DNA from: Caenorhabditis remanei
Taxonomy: Eukaryota; Nematoda; Chromadorea; Rhabditida; Rhabditidae
Assembly (NCBI RefSeq): GCF_010183535.1
Contig: NC_071333.1
Coordinates: 10,476,587-10,540,586, forward strand
Direction: 5' to 3'
DNA: 64,000 nucleotides
Position numbers and translations under genes: made by a program. Every line of letters starts with the position of its first letter. Position 1 is the stretch's first letter. Shown here piece by piece: positions 1 through 12,900 of this stretch. Under the pieces are notes generated by a model that saw only the letters and a list, made by a program, of their open reading frames with translations, was not told the origin of the DNA and made no database searches.

Positions 1-1123
1 GCTCTCTTTTGATGGTTCTGTAGTTTTGCAAGTTTTGAGAAAGACTCTTCATAAAAATTTACCTGTGGCGCTGAACTGATCGACCTGAATGATTTTGCTC
101 CGCATTGATTTCTTCTTTGATTGCAACCGAACGCGTGTTGCAAGTTGAACTATTGTTTCTCGCATTACTGAAGAAAATAAAACTGGAAATTCTTTACTCT
201 ATTCTTGTTCTATATCAACTTACTAGCGAGAAGATCTGGCCGTCCCATGTACGACGCTGTGGACGCTCTGTTCTGATGGATCCAGTAGGATTTTGAGAGA
301 CGACTCATACCTGGAAATCAATTAAAAATAGATTGAAAGAAGTTTTATGAAATATTCACTTTCGAGGTAGAATATCAATCTTGATGAATGGGGAAACAAA
401 ATTTTGAAGAGTGGTTCCAACTCCTAGCAATCGAGAAGGATCAACGATGGTTTTAAACTGAAAATAGATTCAAACCGATAATAATGAAGTACTTCAAGAT
501 AACCTACCATCTTAACTACTGGACACGTTTTCATGGACGTTTTATTGTTTTCTGGAGGCGGAATATCTTCTACAACGAACGTCTCCTTTTTTGACTCTAG
601 CAAGCGTGAAGTCCAATTTTTCACTTGTTTGGGAACAAGACTTTCAGTTACACCTCGTTTTCCTTTTTTGATAGCAGTCTCTAAATCGTTCCTTCCAAGG
701 AAGCACAAGGTCTGAAAATTAGTGCTAAAGCTGAAAAGCGGAGCTAGTAGATGAAAAACTTACTGTATATAGATCGTAATGAGGACACGCTTTTTGAAAT
801 TTATCCACATCTTCTTCGGTTGTACGGGTCTCTTTTTCGGACCAAATGAATTGATCTCGATCTGGAGAAAGCGATCTCGACGACGGTTTTTTATAACTCG
901 GGATTAATCTGAATTTGGATTATAATGCTATTCATCTATTGATCGAGTTATCGAACAAAACTAGTTTAGATTTTGAACTCATCCAAACGAGTTGATGAGA
1001 TCTAAACTAGTTCCGTGTCAATTCAGAAACTTACACTTCTTGACTTTTGAAGTATTTCAGAGATCTCTTTTTTTTCTTTGTATCGCTCAAGTATCTGGTT
1101 GTAGTTTCATCAACGTTTGCCAT
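1..1123 (-). CDS. Unrecognised basic protein, 5' part only (3' end off window)
   Basis: Six exons on the minus strand, in coding order 1123-1035, 908-764, 711-504, 310-224, 167-63 and 17-1, continue past the left edge. All junctions are GT-AG and the frame stays open through every join. The start ATG (1123-1121) follows an acceptor-like TTATTTTCAG by 22 bases, fitting trans-splicing. The protein begins MANVDETTTRYLSDTKKKKR, then has a Ser/Arg patch (PSSRSLSPDRD), a segment CFLGRNDLETAIKKGKRG and a Gln/Lys-rich stretch around LATRVRLQSKKKSMRSK. It is charged and basic, with no signal peptide or membrane segment in the visible 220 or so residues. I do not recognise the family. Exon 3 could end at either of two nearby GT sites; only the GTTATC donor keeps frame with exon 4. 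The exon chain is fairly secure, the function unknown. Confidence 0.7.
961..1010. repeat. Imperfect inverted repeat in an intron
   Basis: CTAGTTTAGAT (961-971) pairs with ATCTAAACTAG (1000-1010), and CTCATC (978-983) pairs with GATGAG (994-999). The hairpin has a 6-base bulge on the left arm and a 10-base loop. It fills much of the first intron (909-1034) of the gene at 1-1123. Confidence 0.75.
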
Positions 1124-4107
1124 TTCCCAAGTTTGTCAATCTCTTCTGAAAATAAATTATTTAAGGAACACGTACTTAAAAAGTAGTTAAAAACGTAAGA
1201 ATCGTATGAGAACATGTAGTTGAGACAGACATCAATAGGTTGGTTATTTCTTCTTTCTTTCACGTCTTCTTGTAGAAAGTCTGAGACAAGCATTATAAGA
1301 AGAAAATTACGGGAAATGAGGAGGAAGAGATACAAGAAGATAGAGAAACGCTGCAGACCGATAAAGAGTGCGCTATACATTAAGACGCAGGCGTAACACT
1401 AGATCTCCTTTCGACTGAGAAGACAACGTCGAGTGGTGGCAGGCTGGTGACCCTTTGTCCAGTTGGCCTAAGCTGATATATTGGGTTGTGCAGTCTGCTC
1501 ACATGAAATGAGACATTTGCGCGACGGAGACTCAGAAGTATTGTTCGAAGGAGTTTAATAATTGCTACATAAAAAAGCGGCGATTGAAATTTTCCCGACG
1601 TGAGATTCATGAAAAATAGAGATATCACCTGATTATCTCGAGCGCAGAAGAACAAAAATTATTAGGCTAATCCTGCAATAAAAAAGGTAGCACCTACAAA
1701 AAAAATGATAAAAACCTGGCTAATCCTATCCCAACACATTAATATTTGATGGATTCTCTGAAGAAACGCGAAGAAAATCACGAATTCGCACGAGTAAATG
1801 AGTGTTAAAGTGGATACGCACGAGGATACACACCTATCAAACTGAAATTCAAACCGCTTTGCGCCGTGGTGAGACCCGCTCATCAGTGAACGCTTCGCCT
1901 CGTGGTGCGACGCGGTCAGAGAGAGAGAAGAGAGAGCTGTATAAAGCGTCCTGTATGCAAATGCGCCCCACACAACACACTGTCGTTTTTATCGCTAGCT
2001 GAGATTGTCCACGAGGGTACACAACAGAACGTCGATAGAGCAGTAAGACAGTGGAAAAAAGAGAGAGCCCAGAAATTAGTATTCGGAGGAGGTGAGCGAT
2101 TATTGGTTGGGTCTGTGGCATGGTTATGTAGTTGGGGGAATGGAATGAAGAGCCTGGTAGATGGTTACAATAAAAACAAAGCTCATTTTCCAATAGTTGG
2201 GCGGTTCTGAAAATTTATTTTCTTCAAGAAACTTTCAAATTGACAGGCCCGACTCGGTAAAGTTCAAGATACTTTATTCAAGATTATGAACAATTTAAAC
2301 AAATTTTCTGAATTACTCAAAACTTGGGTAATTCTCGAAGCACCACCAAAAACGAAGCTGGCACAAAATTTCTGATGAGCACACTGGCGAATTTGATTAA
2401 TTTTTGTGCTTTTTTTCACTCTTGAGACATATGAAAACTTTACCAAAAATACATAACATTAATAACAAGACTTTACGATTGTAACTTTACGAGAGTCGAC
2501 GTCACCTAGAGATGTACCATGGTTACAATTTCTTTTTTGCTCACTCTTCTCCATTTCACTTGTTTGATGTAACCAAAAAGAATAATTTGACTATGTTTCC
2601 CTCTACTTTGCTCAGCTTAACAGACAGTAAGTGTTCTGGAATCAAGACTGAAAAAAAGAGATACATAACAGCTACAATAAAATCTATATTTTGTTTCAAA
2701 TGTTCAAAATTTTACGTTTTGAATTCATAATAAGAAATCAATAGTGGATAGCATACGGTAGTGGCTCCTGAACTATATTTGGGCGCCTTCAATACTTACA
2801 GTGGTCCAGAAGTTTTGGTTGAAAAAGCTTACATCAATAATTTATTTTTTGTTAAAAAATCAATTCAGGGCTGTTTATTACCAATTGAAGAAAAAAAATT
2901 GATGCTCCACTCACAAACCAGATTTCAGTCTCTGAAGGCCTTGTACAAATAATGCCAGTTATAAAAATGGAGTTCCCAATTAAGACAAAACACGTGAAGA
3001 AAACACTGAAAAGTTTGGACCATCAAATTGACTACGCTCAGTTGGAATATTACCTTAAAAGTGTTTTGCACGTTTTCAGTTTTATCTATTGCGCTATTGT
3101 TGAAGAGAAAAATGTTTTTACAAAAATATTTTCTTGAGCTTCCTTATACTATTAAACAATAGTTTCAACCAGGCCAAAAACCCTCTTACTCATAATATTG
3201 TCAGTTTTGACCTTTCCAAGTCATCATCGTTCGTGATAGCCCTCATTGTAGAGAATAGGCTAATGGATTCCACATTCATTTGTCCTCTTTTTCAAAAAAT
3301 TAATTTCATGTCCTACTCAACCATTCAGTTTTTCTCCCCTGGTCTCTGTTTATGCTGTTGTGACAATAAAATATGAGAAAGAGATCATTCAAAAAGCTTC
3401 ACACTTTGAGTAGACTTCCAATATGAGTTTCTACGCGAGACGTTTCATTTCTATATTTTGAGTATTTCAAGAATACTTTGCTTGAATCAAAAACACTTTA
3501 ACAAGCATATACACTCTCTGCTCAGCATCTCGTGGTTGATGGTGGTTCAATTTACTCTGACTCTCTTTTTCTATTTTTGAACACGTTTGCTTCAAGTAGA
3601 TAACAATGATTCATACCCATACTCTCTGATTCTCTCCATGTTCCTATGACAACGCCTTTTCGAAATCAAAGTGAGAAAAGAAACAAGCGTTTAAAGCTGT
3701 TTTTATTGATATGCTACAGATTATAGAGTCCGAAAATGGTTATCTACTCTGATAGAATCAAGTTTTCATGTTTTCTTTTTTTTTCCTCCGTTGTTCTCAA
3801 ATATATTTTGCACTTTGGAAACATTGAGCATCCAATTCAAAAAGTTCACTGTTGTACTTTTCTTGTATGTTTCTAGGTGTTTAGATTTAAAAGTAAGACA
3901 TGTTCCTATTTGCGCAGCTGTTTCATATCCACTCCAGCCTCAATTTCTATAGCGTGAATTTAGGAGATTTTCTAACTATTCTGCGAATTTCCTTTTTTTT
4001 GTTATTTTACCTCTAAATAAATTAACACAAACGCAAATTGCCCTCTTTCCTCGGATTACACTTATTTACCCAAAATTCATTTTACGCTCTAGTAGATATT
4101 CCAGAAA
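1124..4107. other. Intergenic region between divergent genes
   Basis: About 3 kb separating a minus-strand and a plus-strand gene. It should hold both promoters. I see no exon chain with acceptable splice sites and no tRNA. The segment 1860-2100 is GC- and GA-rich with a TATAAA at about 1940, and 1380-1560 is a less AT-rich patch with a minus-strand open frame that starts at no ATG. Nothing here can be named. Confidence 0.5.
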
Positions 4108-7100
4108 ATGCACACGAACAACCGTCGGGGCAATAGACGTTTCCAACAAGGGCCTCCTAACGCTATGATGAGGCAAGTTCATTATGGATTTTATTTCAAC
4201 CCTCCAGTATATCAACAAGTACCTGGACGACCTCTCAGACATCCTCAGGGAACTCCGAGATATAACCAAGGATCTTTTGAAAATCGACGAAGATCTCGAA
4301 GATCTAAACCAAAAACTTCTGGAAAACGAACTAAAAGGAAACAACGTAATAAACAACGATCTCCAAGATCTCAACAGAGAACTTCTGGAAAACGAGCTAA
4401 CAGAAAACGACGTAATAAACAACGACCTCCTGGACCTGGAGTAGGGAGACTCCAAAACTTCCAGCAAGGATTTTCCACTTACCGACGAGGAGAGCAATTC
4501 GATCGTTCAAGATATCAGATAAATGGTCAGCTAGGATATCCTGATGCGCGGCAGGAAAGTTTGCAACATCTTCAACAGATGAATCCTCAACAAGGTTAGT
4601 TAATAGACAGAGATTGATTGATTCATTCATTTATTGACGAATGGACATGTCTCTTATGCGGTAATCGAGAATTTGAAGTATGTAAGTTAGACATTGAAAA
4701 AACAGTTTGTTTCTAGTTGTTACTTTTGTTAAGAACAAGACATTTAGAAAGACCCGCTTATTTAATTTTCGTTTTGGAGCGTTTTTAAGGTTTACTGAAC
4801 TAATTCATTTTAAATGAGTACTACAATTCGACAAGTGATCGATATTCTTTCAGGCCAAGGTCACGAAAACAAAGCTCTGCGATCAGATCCAAACACATTC
4901 AATCAGCCTGTGCCACCGCAGCCGTTGACGAATTCAACAATTCAAGAGAGATTGACATCAAATCCGTCGGAAGCTTCAGATATTGAAACCCATCAACCAG
5001 TGAGATATTGAAAATGAGAAATCTATATGTATGAACTAACACTTTTTCTCAGAAACCCAATCTTGAGCCAGATCTGATAGAAAATCAAATTGTGGATCCG
5101 AATAATGATGGCAGCAGTGAAAGAAGCAGGTACATGATAACTTTTTAAATGAAAAGCTAGGAAACTAAAAAACATTAAAGAAAATAGTGTAAAGACTAAA
5201 GAAAATAGTGTAAAGACTTTCCGACTCTACCATCTTTGATATACAACTCATCTCATCCGTTTTTACAGATCTGTATTAGTATTCTTGGAAAACGTGGAAA
5301 CACAGCATCTTGCTAAAACACGCATCAAAAATGGTCTCCAAATCAAAAGTATCAAGTGAGTACAATTTATTTCTTACAGATTTGAAATTTTTAACATTCC
5401 AGTTACGTGGAAGAGGGTGATAGTCAGAAATCGATTGGATTTGTTGTTGCCAATGGTAATAAAATCGAAAAGAAAAATTGTGTTGAAGAACATGGCGAAA
5501 AGGCACCAGAAGGAAACGAGATTAATGAGCCTGCGCTACGCTTGACGGTTGGTATGACAATGAGTGACTCCATTTCCGCAGAAGATTTCGGAAAAGAGAG
5601 GGAGCAAAAGAAACCCGTTAGGTAAATTTATAGGTTACATGACAAGAAGTCGAAACCAAGTGCAAACGTGTACATCAATAATAATAATAAGAGTTTGCAG
5701 CTCTGTGAATATGAGAGACGATAGTCACAAACCAAATGAATTGATTGTGCCCAACAATCCAACATCGGAAAATGAAGATCTAATTGCGGGAAATGAAAAG
5801 CATACATCAGAAGTAGAAGACAGTGAACAAATTGACTATCGTGCTGGCAATATGTTGAATGATTTTGTGCCAGAGACAGACAGAAAAGAAGAAAAACCAA
5901 AAGAGCTTGTAAGGTAAGTGTTCTAAACATGAATTTACTGGAAACAAGTGAAGATGGAAGGTTTCAATCTCTATTTTCCGAAACTGAGCGGAATTGGTTT
6001 TTCGGAATTGGTACTTCAATTTCTATTTTACAGCCTTGGCACATGCTCGTGTCATAAAGAACATGAGCCACCATCCATTTTCACTGTATTAACAGCAGCT
6101 CCTAAATCAGATCCTCACTCCGTGATACAAAACGAAACGGGAATACTATTCGACCAGTCAAAGCCAATTAATAAATCTGCATGGTAAGGCATTATTTTTG
6201 ATAACTACTCAGTTTTTTGGTATTCAGCCCAGATATCTCAATCAACAATAACAACATGAATACTCCAATCATCATTACTGTGGTTCCACTTATCTCAAAT
6301 ATGAATGAGAATGCGGTTGCACCGATAGTATTTGGGGATGGGGAAGCACCATGCAACCCGTAAGTGAACCACTATTTCAGTATCCAAATTTCGTTGAGAT
6401 TTTTCAGACCTTCACTACCAAATAACAATAAGCACAAAAAGGATGAAGAAATTCCATCCGAAACTTCGGGAATTCAAAATGCGAGACCAGTGTCTCTTCC
6501 TTCTATGGATTTAGGGCCGTTGTCAGCTAGTGAGGTAGTGGATGAGACAATGAGGTACGTTGAATTCCAAACGTATGTTTCCAAAAAACATTCAGTTTTT
6601 CCAGCTCTAATCTTCCAAGTGTCGAGATCTCAACCAGAGATATTATATCGACTGATTCCACAGTAGTTTACCAAAAAAATTTAGAGCCAGTTCTTGAACT
6701 GCAGACAGCCAAAAACACAAACGACGAAGCAGCAGAAATTTTGAGGTGAGCAAGCTTCTAGTCAGATTTTAGAGAAAAAAAAACCATTACAGAACTCCGA
6801 TTACTCCCGAAATCAAATCGACATTTGTGATCTCAACTTCAACAAGTTGCAACGGGGATAAAGCTAATTATGGGTATTCTGAATTGAACACAGAGGTGAA
6901 TCACAGTTTAGAAATTGATTTTCAGAAACTCACATCTAAATGGTAACAAACACGAAACAAGCTTAACGGAGCAAGACATTTCCGGTTTTTCTGAAGTCTT
7001 CACAAAAAAGCGGAATTTGATTACACAGATTAAACCAACCCCACTTCTGTTGCTAGGTGAAGAAGAAAACATAGTTGGAGAAACCGACAGGTGAGTAGTG

Positions 7101-8944
7101 CGGCGTTGAAATAGATGACTGTCTCGTTTTCAAGAAGATTTCACTAATTATTGTATTTCAGCTCTCGTTTTTTAAACGGTTCCCAATTAAAAGAGAAAAC
7201 CAACACAACTACAAACAACATTGTCAGTCCTACAGAAGAGGTATCAGAGGATGAGCCCAAGAGCAAGAAAAAGAAAGTTGCAGACTTCGACGAAGAGCAC
7301 AGAGATCACGGAAATATTGTAGCAGGTATTTATTCAATCAGAAAACCAAATATGTAGTTCTTCTCAAGATTTTCTGAGATTCTCAGAACAAAATCCGCTA
7401 GAAATTATTACATCCAGAACACAATTTTATCTTATTCTAGTGCAGTTAATCTCAAGATTCATAGCCTGATTGTATTTTAATCCTGCCGAATGTAGTTTCA
7501 CTGGATAATTCAATGACGACATCACATAATACGCATAAGACAATCGAGCGAACTAACATCTCTATTTTTATCATTTGTTAATCTTACTAGACATTAGTAT
7601 ATCAGTAGCTTTTTCGAAAACTTGAACTCATCGATGCGTACTTTTCGTATTCATTTCTCAATCAGACTTTCATTTTTTCTTCTCGCTTTGAATTATAATA
7701 TAGAACACCACTTACTTTCTGTTTACTTAAACTAGTGATTTCTTGAGTTGGTTGATTAAAGATGCGGAGCACTAACCAAATCAGAATCCTACATTCTAGT
7801 AAATTTCTGTTTACCACTTTCACGTTAATAATGATGAATTATCATACCAACTAAAATCTCAAGGGATACCACTTTCTCATAGTATCAGTAAGAAAATAGG
7901 CTGATACAAAACAAGCAGCAGGGGATAATAGAGTGCTGAAGAGAAATGTAGATCAGAAGAGAAAAAAAGTGGTCGTCTCACGTACTCTTTCGGTTTTGAG
8001 CCGCATTCACACCAGATTATTCTACTTTTTCTCTCTAATTTCATATTGCAGAATACGCCTCGTTGCCAACAAGCCCGAAGTACACGGAAACTCAGCTGGG
8101 TACATGTTTCCTATTTAATTTATGACAAATAATTATATGTATAATGTGTATTTGCAATAACACATTCAAACTTTCAGGGATGATAGCTTCTGTGCAACCT
8201 GTGGCCTATCATAATGGGTTTAATGAAACCAAACCCAATGACGAGGCATCAAACGAAAACACTTCACAGGAAACTTCTACTCCACAATTCCAGCAAACTA
8301 AACAAGAAAAGTACAGAGAACTGATAATCGAAGCTCAATCACAACCGCCACAACGAGGACCATCTACAGTTTCTGAACCTGCCCCTGCTGCGGCATCGAA
8401 TGTAATGGAAATTATTGATCTCCGCACACCACCTCCGCAGTCACCGGTTCATATACAATGCCCAGTAGAGATTCCGATCGTCAATCTCGAATTATTGAAA
8501 CAAGCTCAAGTTGCCGTCCCAACTAAGTCCGCAAGTGTTGAACGAACATTTCAACTTGCTATCAGAAACAACGTGACTTTCAAGAATGAGGATATACTAC
8601 GAAGAGCGATGACTTCATTACCAGGTATTTCATGTTTCATTGGTTTCAATTCTATCTGTCAATTTTCAGCTTCACATACAGATTTCGCATCTTTGCAATC
8701 ATTCTGTAAGTAATATTCAGTTAACACTTTTTGAAGTTTTGTACAGCATGTGTCACATGATCAATACAGCAGAAACTATAACTTTCCAGATGCAAGTTGG
8801 CTTCCGCCGCGTGCAGCTTGGCTCAACTTGTATCCCACTTCAGGAGTTCTTGGCCCACCACGTGTAACTGCACAAATTGTCACAACCCGGGAACCGACAC
8901 CAATGACTTTTGCACAGGGAACGATGAAAGCATTCGAGAAGTGA
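4108..8944 (+). CDS. Large disordered, basic N-terminal protein (964 aa), unrecognised
   Basis: Seventeen exons: 4108-4594, 4854-4999, 5053-5129, 5269-5355, 5403-5621, 5701-5913, 6034-6183, 6228-6359, 6408-6554, 6605-6745, 6793-6873, 6926-7090, 7162-7325, 8052-8099, 8178-8624, 8670-8705, 8790-8944. They give 964 codons plus stop with every junction in phase. The ATG is 3 bases after TAGATATTCCAG, an ideal trans-splice acceptor. The N-terminus is Arg/Gln/Asn-rich (MHTNNRRGNRRFQQGPP) with a duplicated 22-residue basic block, probably a nuclear localisation or nucleic-acid-binding segment. The middle is Asn/Ser/Glu-rich and low in hydrophobics, with a basic run SKKKKVAD. The last third has Pro-rich text (LRTPPPQSPVH) and a more ordered end (ASWLPPRAAWLNLYPTSG). 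The donors at 6873 and 8705 were chosen because neighbouring GT sites lead to stops. No domain is recognised. Confidence 0.72.
4292..4441 (+). repeat. 66-bp in-frame coding tandem repeat (2.3 copies)
   Basis: Units 4292-4357 and 4358-4423 plus a partial third copy, 4424-4441. In the main frame each unit encodes 22 basic residues (RSRRSKPKTSGKRTKRKQ... then RSPRSQQRTSGKRANRKR...). The +1 frame is also open, from ATG 4184 to stop 4444, and reads as an acidic Leu/Asn/Asp repeat (DLEDLNQKLLENEL / DLQDLNRELLENEL). Confidence 0.85.
5176..5217. repeat. 21-bp direct duplication in an intron
   Basis: Two identical adjacent 21-bp units, 5176-5196 and 5197-5217, lie inside the intron 5130-5268. A recent replication-slippage duplication is the simplest explanation. 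Confidence 0.85.
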
Positions 8945-9949
8945 AGTACTACTAAATAATCCTTTATCTAGTAACTTCGTATTGCTTCAGTCTTCATACT
9001 TCTAAATCCAAAATGTTCCGTCCTCGATGTTTTCCATTTTCCCCTTCTGTTCTCCTAATCCTTAGTTTCCCATTTATTCTTCATCCACATTCTCTCTTCC
9101 CCTCTCTCGCAGCTTAGTTTCCATCCTCATCATTTACCTCTTCAACGTTGCACGTTGATACTTCTGTCAGGATATGCGAAATTAGTTTCGTCTGCCATTT
9201 TTCCCAAGCTTTTAATTTCCGTTTTCAAAATCCCAATTCTGACCTCCCGGTTTTTGAACAAATTTGAATCTCTTTTTTTAATGTGAAATCCAAAAACTAT
9301 CTCCGCTACTTTTTTCTTTCTGCTTTGTTTACACAAACTTTTGTTGCTCTCTTTTGTTTCAATCTATTCTTTTTTGGAACTACAAAAAATTTCATTTTTA
9401 CCTTCGACATCCTCTTCACTTGAAGTATGTCTTTTTCTTCTGCATAAATCACGTATTCCGAAGTAATTTTTTGAATTGTTGAAATTGAATTAGTTCAGGT
9501 ATAAAATAAAGAAAGAGATCCGGCATGCAAGTTTTTATTTGTCGAAAACTTATCAAAGCAAAATAATTACGAAATTTGGAACTTTCCAATGAGAGTTAGC
9601 CAAATGAATTTTAGAATGATGGGTCGGCAAATCACTATTTAAAACTTGGGACAAGGAACGGGTCGGGAATTTTGAACGGGAAAGTTGAATTATGAAGAGA
9701 GAATCAGAAAAAAAACGCAATAGAAGAAATACTGGGGCGAAAGCAAGAAATAAGAGAAAAGTTGTCATGCAAGTTACAAAGCAGAATGGTAGAGTTACAA
9801 TTGTTTGAATGTCATCAGAAACAAAAAAGATAGAATGATTAAGATAGAATAAAATGAAATCCAGTCCAATGTCAACATTTTTTCCCATGGTAGGATAGAA
9901 AAAAACACAAAAAATCGGAAAAGTACCAGGTGAAAATTTATAAAATTGT
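8945..9949. other. Intergenic region between convergent genes, with 3' UTRs
   Basis: The genes at 4108-8944 (+) and 9950-14080 (-) converge here. AATAAA for the plus gene is at 9505-9510. On the minus strand AATAAA is at 9539-9534. Pyrimidine-rich DNA fills 8980-9480. No further gene is seen. If both signals are used, the 3' ends lie close together or overlap. Confidence 0.55.
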
Positions 9950-12900
9950 TCAATTATGGTTTTTGTATCCACGGTAATCCACACTTCCTCCCAAGTAAAC
10001 CACAAGGGTCTGCTGTTTTGTCATCAGGTCGTAGACTCTGTTGCTGATTGCCTGGTACTGTTCATGGAGTGGATCCGTGGTGTCCAGTTCGGAGAGTCTC
10101 AAATCAATGTAACGAAGTCCTCTGATTATTGTTTCTGAAAGAGTAATACAAATGTACATTATGTTAGAATGCGAAACTCACCACCCTCCATCACACCAGC
10201 CAATCGAATATTCTCAGTGAGTCTGTCGAGGTTTCGACCACGCAATGTGTCGGAGTCTTCTTCTGCAAGATAAGTAGTGTTTGATCTTGGAACTAGTACA
10301 ATTAGTTCTCTTACCAACTTTCTCGCCAATGTAACCGCACAGATTTCTAATAACGCTACGCTCGCGCATTCCAGAAAGGTCGGCGACAATATCCTGTTCT
10401 AGAATGTGAAGCATGGCTTTTGCGATTCTATAACGGAAAATGTAAACGTTCATGAATGTCTTGAGTCTCTTCTTGACGACATTCTTCTTTCTTTCGTTGA
10501 AGTTTCGAAGTCCTCCAGTAGATTGCTTATCGTAAATAAACTTCAAACGGCGGAACATATCTAAAACAAAACTATATTAGTTAGCCCAATACGATCTTTT
10601 CTTACCATGAAGATCGGGGTCACAAGTACGTTCAGGAAACATTTGATCAGGATTTGCGAGCTCAATTTCTTTCTCTCCATCCGCGTCATAAGTTGCAAGA
10701 GGTTGGTTACTATCTGTATCGTTTTCCGTTTCTTCTCTCAACTCTTCTTGCCTGAAAATATATTAAATTAACACCTAAAAAAGCATACAAACCCTACTTG
10801 ACTGATTCAGTTTGTTCCGAAGTTGTTGATCCATCGAATGGATAATCAGCCGCATCAGGGTAAACTTCTGGACGATAGTCATAAGTAATTTTCTGTCCTG
10901 GAATGTATTTATCGGTCTCAGCATTGGTGTCACCGGACTTCTGAGCAGGTGCATCATTCGGCGCATTAGAGGAAATTTGCCTGCAATTAAATACAATTAA
11001 TTATTGTTATTTGTTTTCGGTGTTTGAAACATACCCTGCTGGGGCGTATGGGGCTATCCAATATCCTTGCGCTGTGAGTATAGCGTTTTCGACATACAAC
11101 GTCGCCATGCTGTCAGAGAAAACAGCTTCAACAGGAGTCAGCTCCTTCCTGGATGAGCTTTCCATTAGTGATTGATCCTTTTTTATTGATTCGTCTTCTC
11201 CCTTGGATTCATTTGTTTTCTTGGATGCGTCCTCTTTTTTGGAGGCATGGTTTTGTTTTGTTGTTTCTTTCTTCAAAGAGATGCCTTCTTTGATGAGCTC
11301 ATTTTCCTTCTTAGATGCGTCTTCATTTTTCAAAGCGTCCTCAATCTTTCCTATATCATCAGGCTTCAACTCAACGTCTTTCTCAGACTCCTCACACTTC
11401 TTAGCGTCTTCATCTTGTTTTTTCTTGTTGAGTTCTTGAACTTCAACATCAAAATTTGCCTCAACAGCTGTCTTGTCATCAGCTGCCATAACAAGTTTCA
11501 CCACCGCTTCAGATTCCAAAGAATTCGATTTTTGTAGTTCCAACAGCGCAGCTGCTTTCCTTGCCTTTCGTAAAGCGGTCTTTGTGGGTTTCTTGGGTTC
11601 TTCTGGCATTTCTGGTGTTTCTGGCTGCTCTGCCATCTCTTGATTCGATGAGAGCAAATAATAAGCATTCGATGAGCAAGGCTCTGAATCATGTTTCATA
11701 TCTTCTTTAGCCAGAAGACCATTATCCTTCTCATCGGATACTTTCTCTTCTTTCTCAAGCTTCAGATTTGCTTCTTTTGGCCCGACGGGTTTAGTTGGTT
11801 CTTCCACCTTTTTGCTTGCTGCAGGCGGTTTCTTGTTGTTCATCTTGCCATCATTCTTAACAGGAGCTTTGTTCGGCACTTTTTTGGAAACTTCTTTTTT
11901 TGAAACTTCTTTTGTGTCAGTTTCATCTTTGGAAGAAGGAGCTCCTCTACGTTTCAAATCGTCGGTTACTGGAAGAACAACTTTCTTTGGTTCTTGCTTT
12001 GGTGGAGAAGCAGATGGGCCGCCGTTATTTTTCTTATTTCCTCCATTTTTCTTGTTGTTGTTTGAGCGATTGCCATTATGTTTTGGGCCGACTTGCTTCC
12101 AAGGTGATGCATTCTCTTCTTTTTTCTCATCGACTTGATTTTCTAGCTGTCCTGTTTCTGGTTTGCCTTCAGAAAGTTTCGTAACCGACTCAGAGAAATT
12201 TTCTCCTTGTTTTGGACTCTCACTTCTCGGTGATCCATTTGCTGATGGAAGAGACTTTTGGACAACTTTTGCATAAGAAAGACTTTTGCGTTCGAAGAGA
12301 AAAGAAGATTTCGCTTCCAACTTTGTATCAACAGATTTCTTGGTAATCATGTCTTTTTCCAAAACAACGATTTTGTCCTCTGGAGCGGAAACAACTGATG
12401 TCACCTTTTCAGAAGTCTTTTCAACTTTGGTTCCTTTCTGAACTTGGCCTTCCTGAGTGACTTGTTTAACATCTGACTCTTTCGGTCCAGATTGTGAAGA
12501 TTCGCCGGGATAAATATCAGCTTCAGTGAGTGCGTGCGATTTGAAATGTTCATCGCTGGAGCCACCATCTGATGTGCCATTTTCCTTGAACTGATTGATG
12601 AATTCGACAGCAGATCTGGTAACCTCCGGGTGACTGAAATTGGAAATTAAGTTCAAAACAATCGGAAAACCACCCACATTTTCTCCATTGGCTTAGCAGG
12701 AATTTTTGTTTGGTAGTGGAGAGTCTTATTGAAGTAGCGATAAAAATTCTCGATTGGTCCAGATTCACTCCAGCTGTAAACAATTTTTTAACGGAACTGT
12801 TAATTTGGTGAATACTCACTCTGTCAGTGTCTCATTCATGTTCTCATCCTCAAAACGGTCAAGAGCTTCTGGTCCTTGTTGGAAAAGAGCATACAAGTAT

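Noticed and set aside
1380..1655. Minus-strand open frame in a less AT-rich patch
   Set aside because: No ATG start for the well-composed part, no acceptor or donor at its edges, no recognisable motif.
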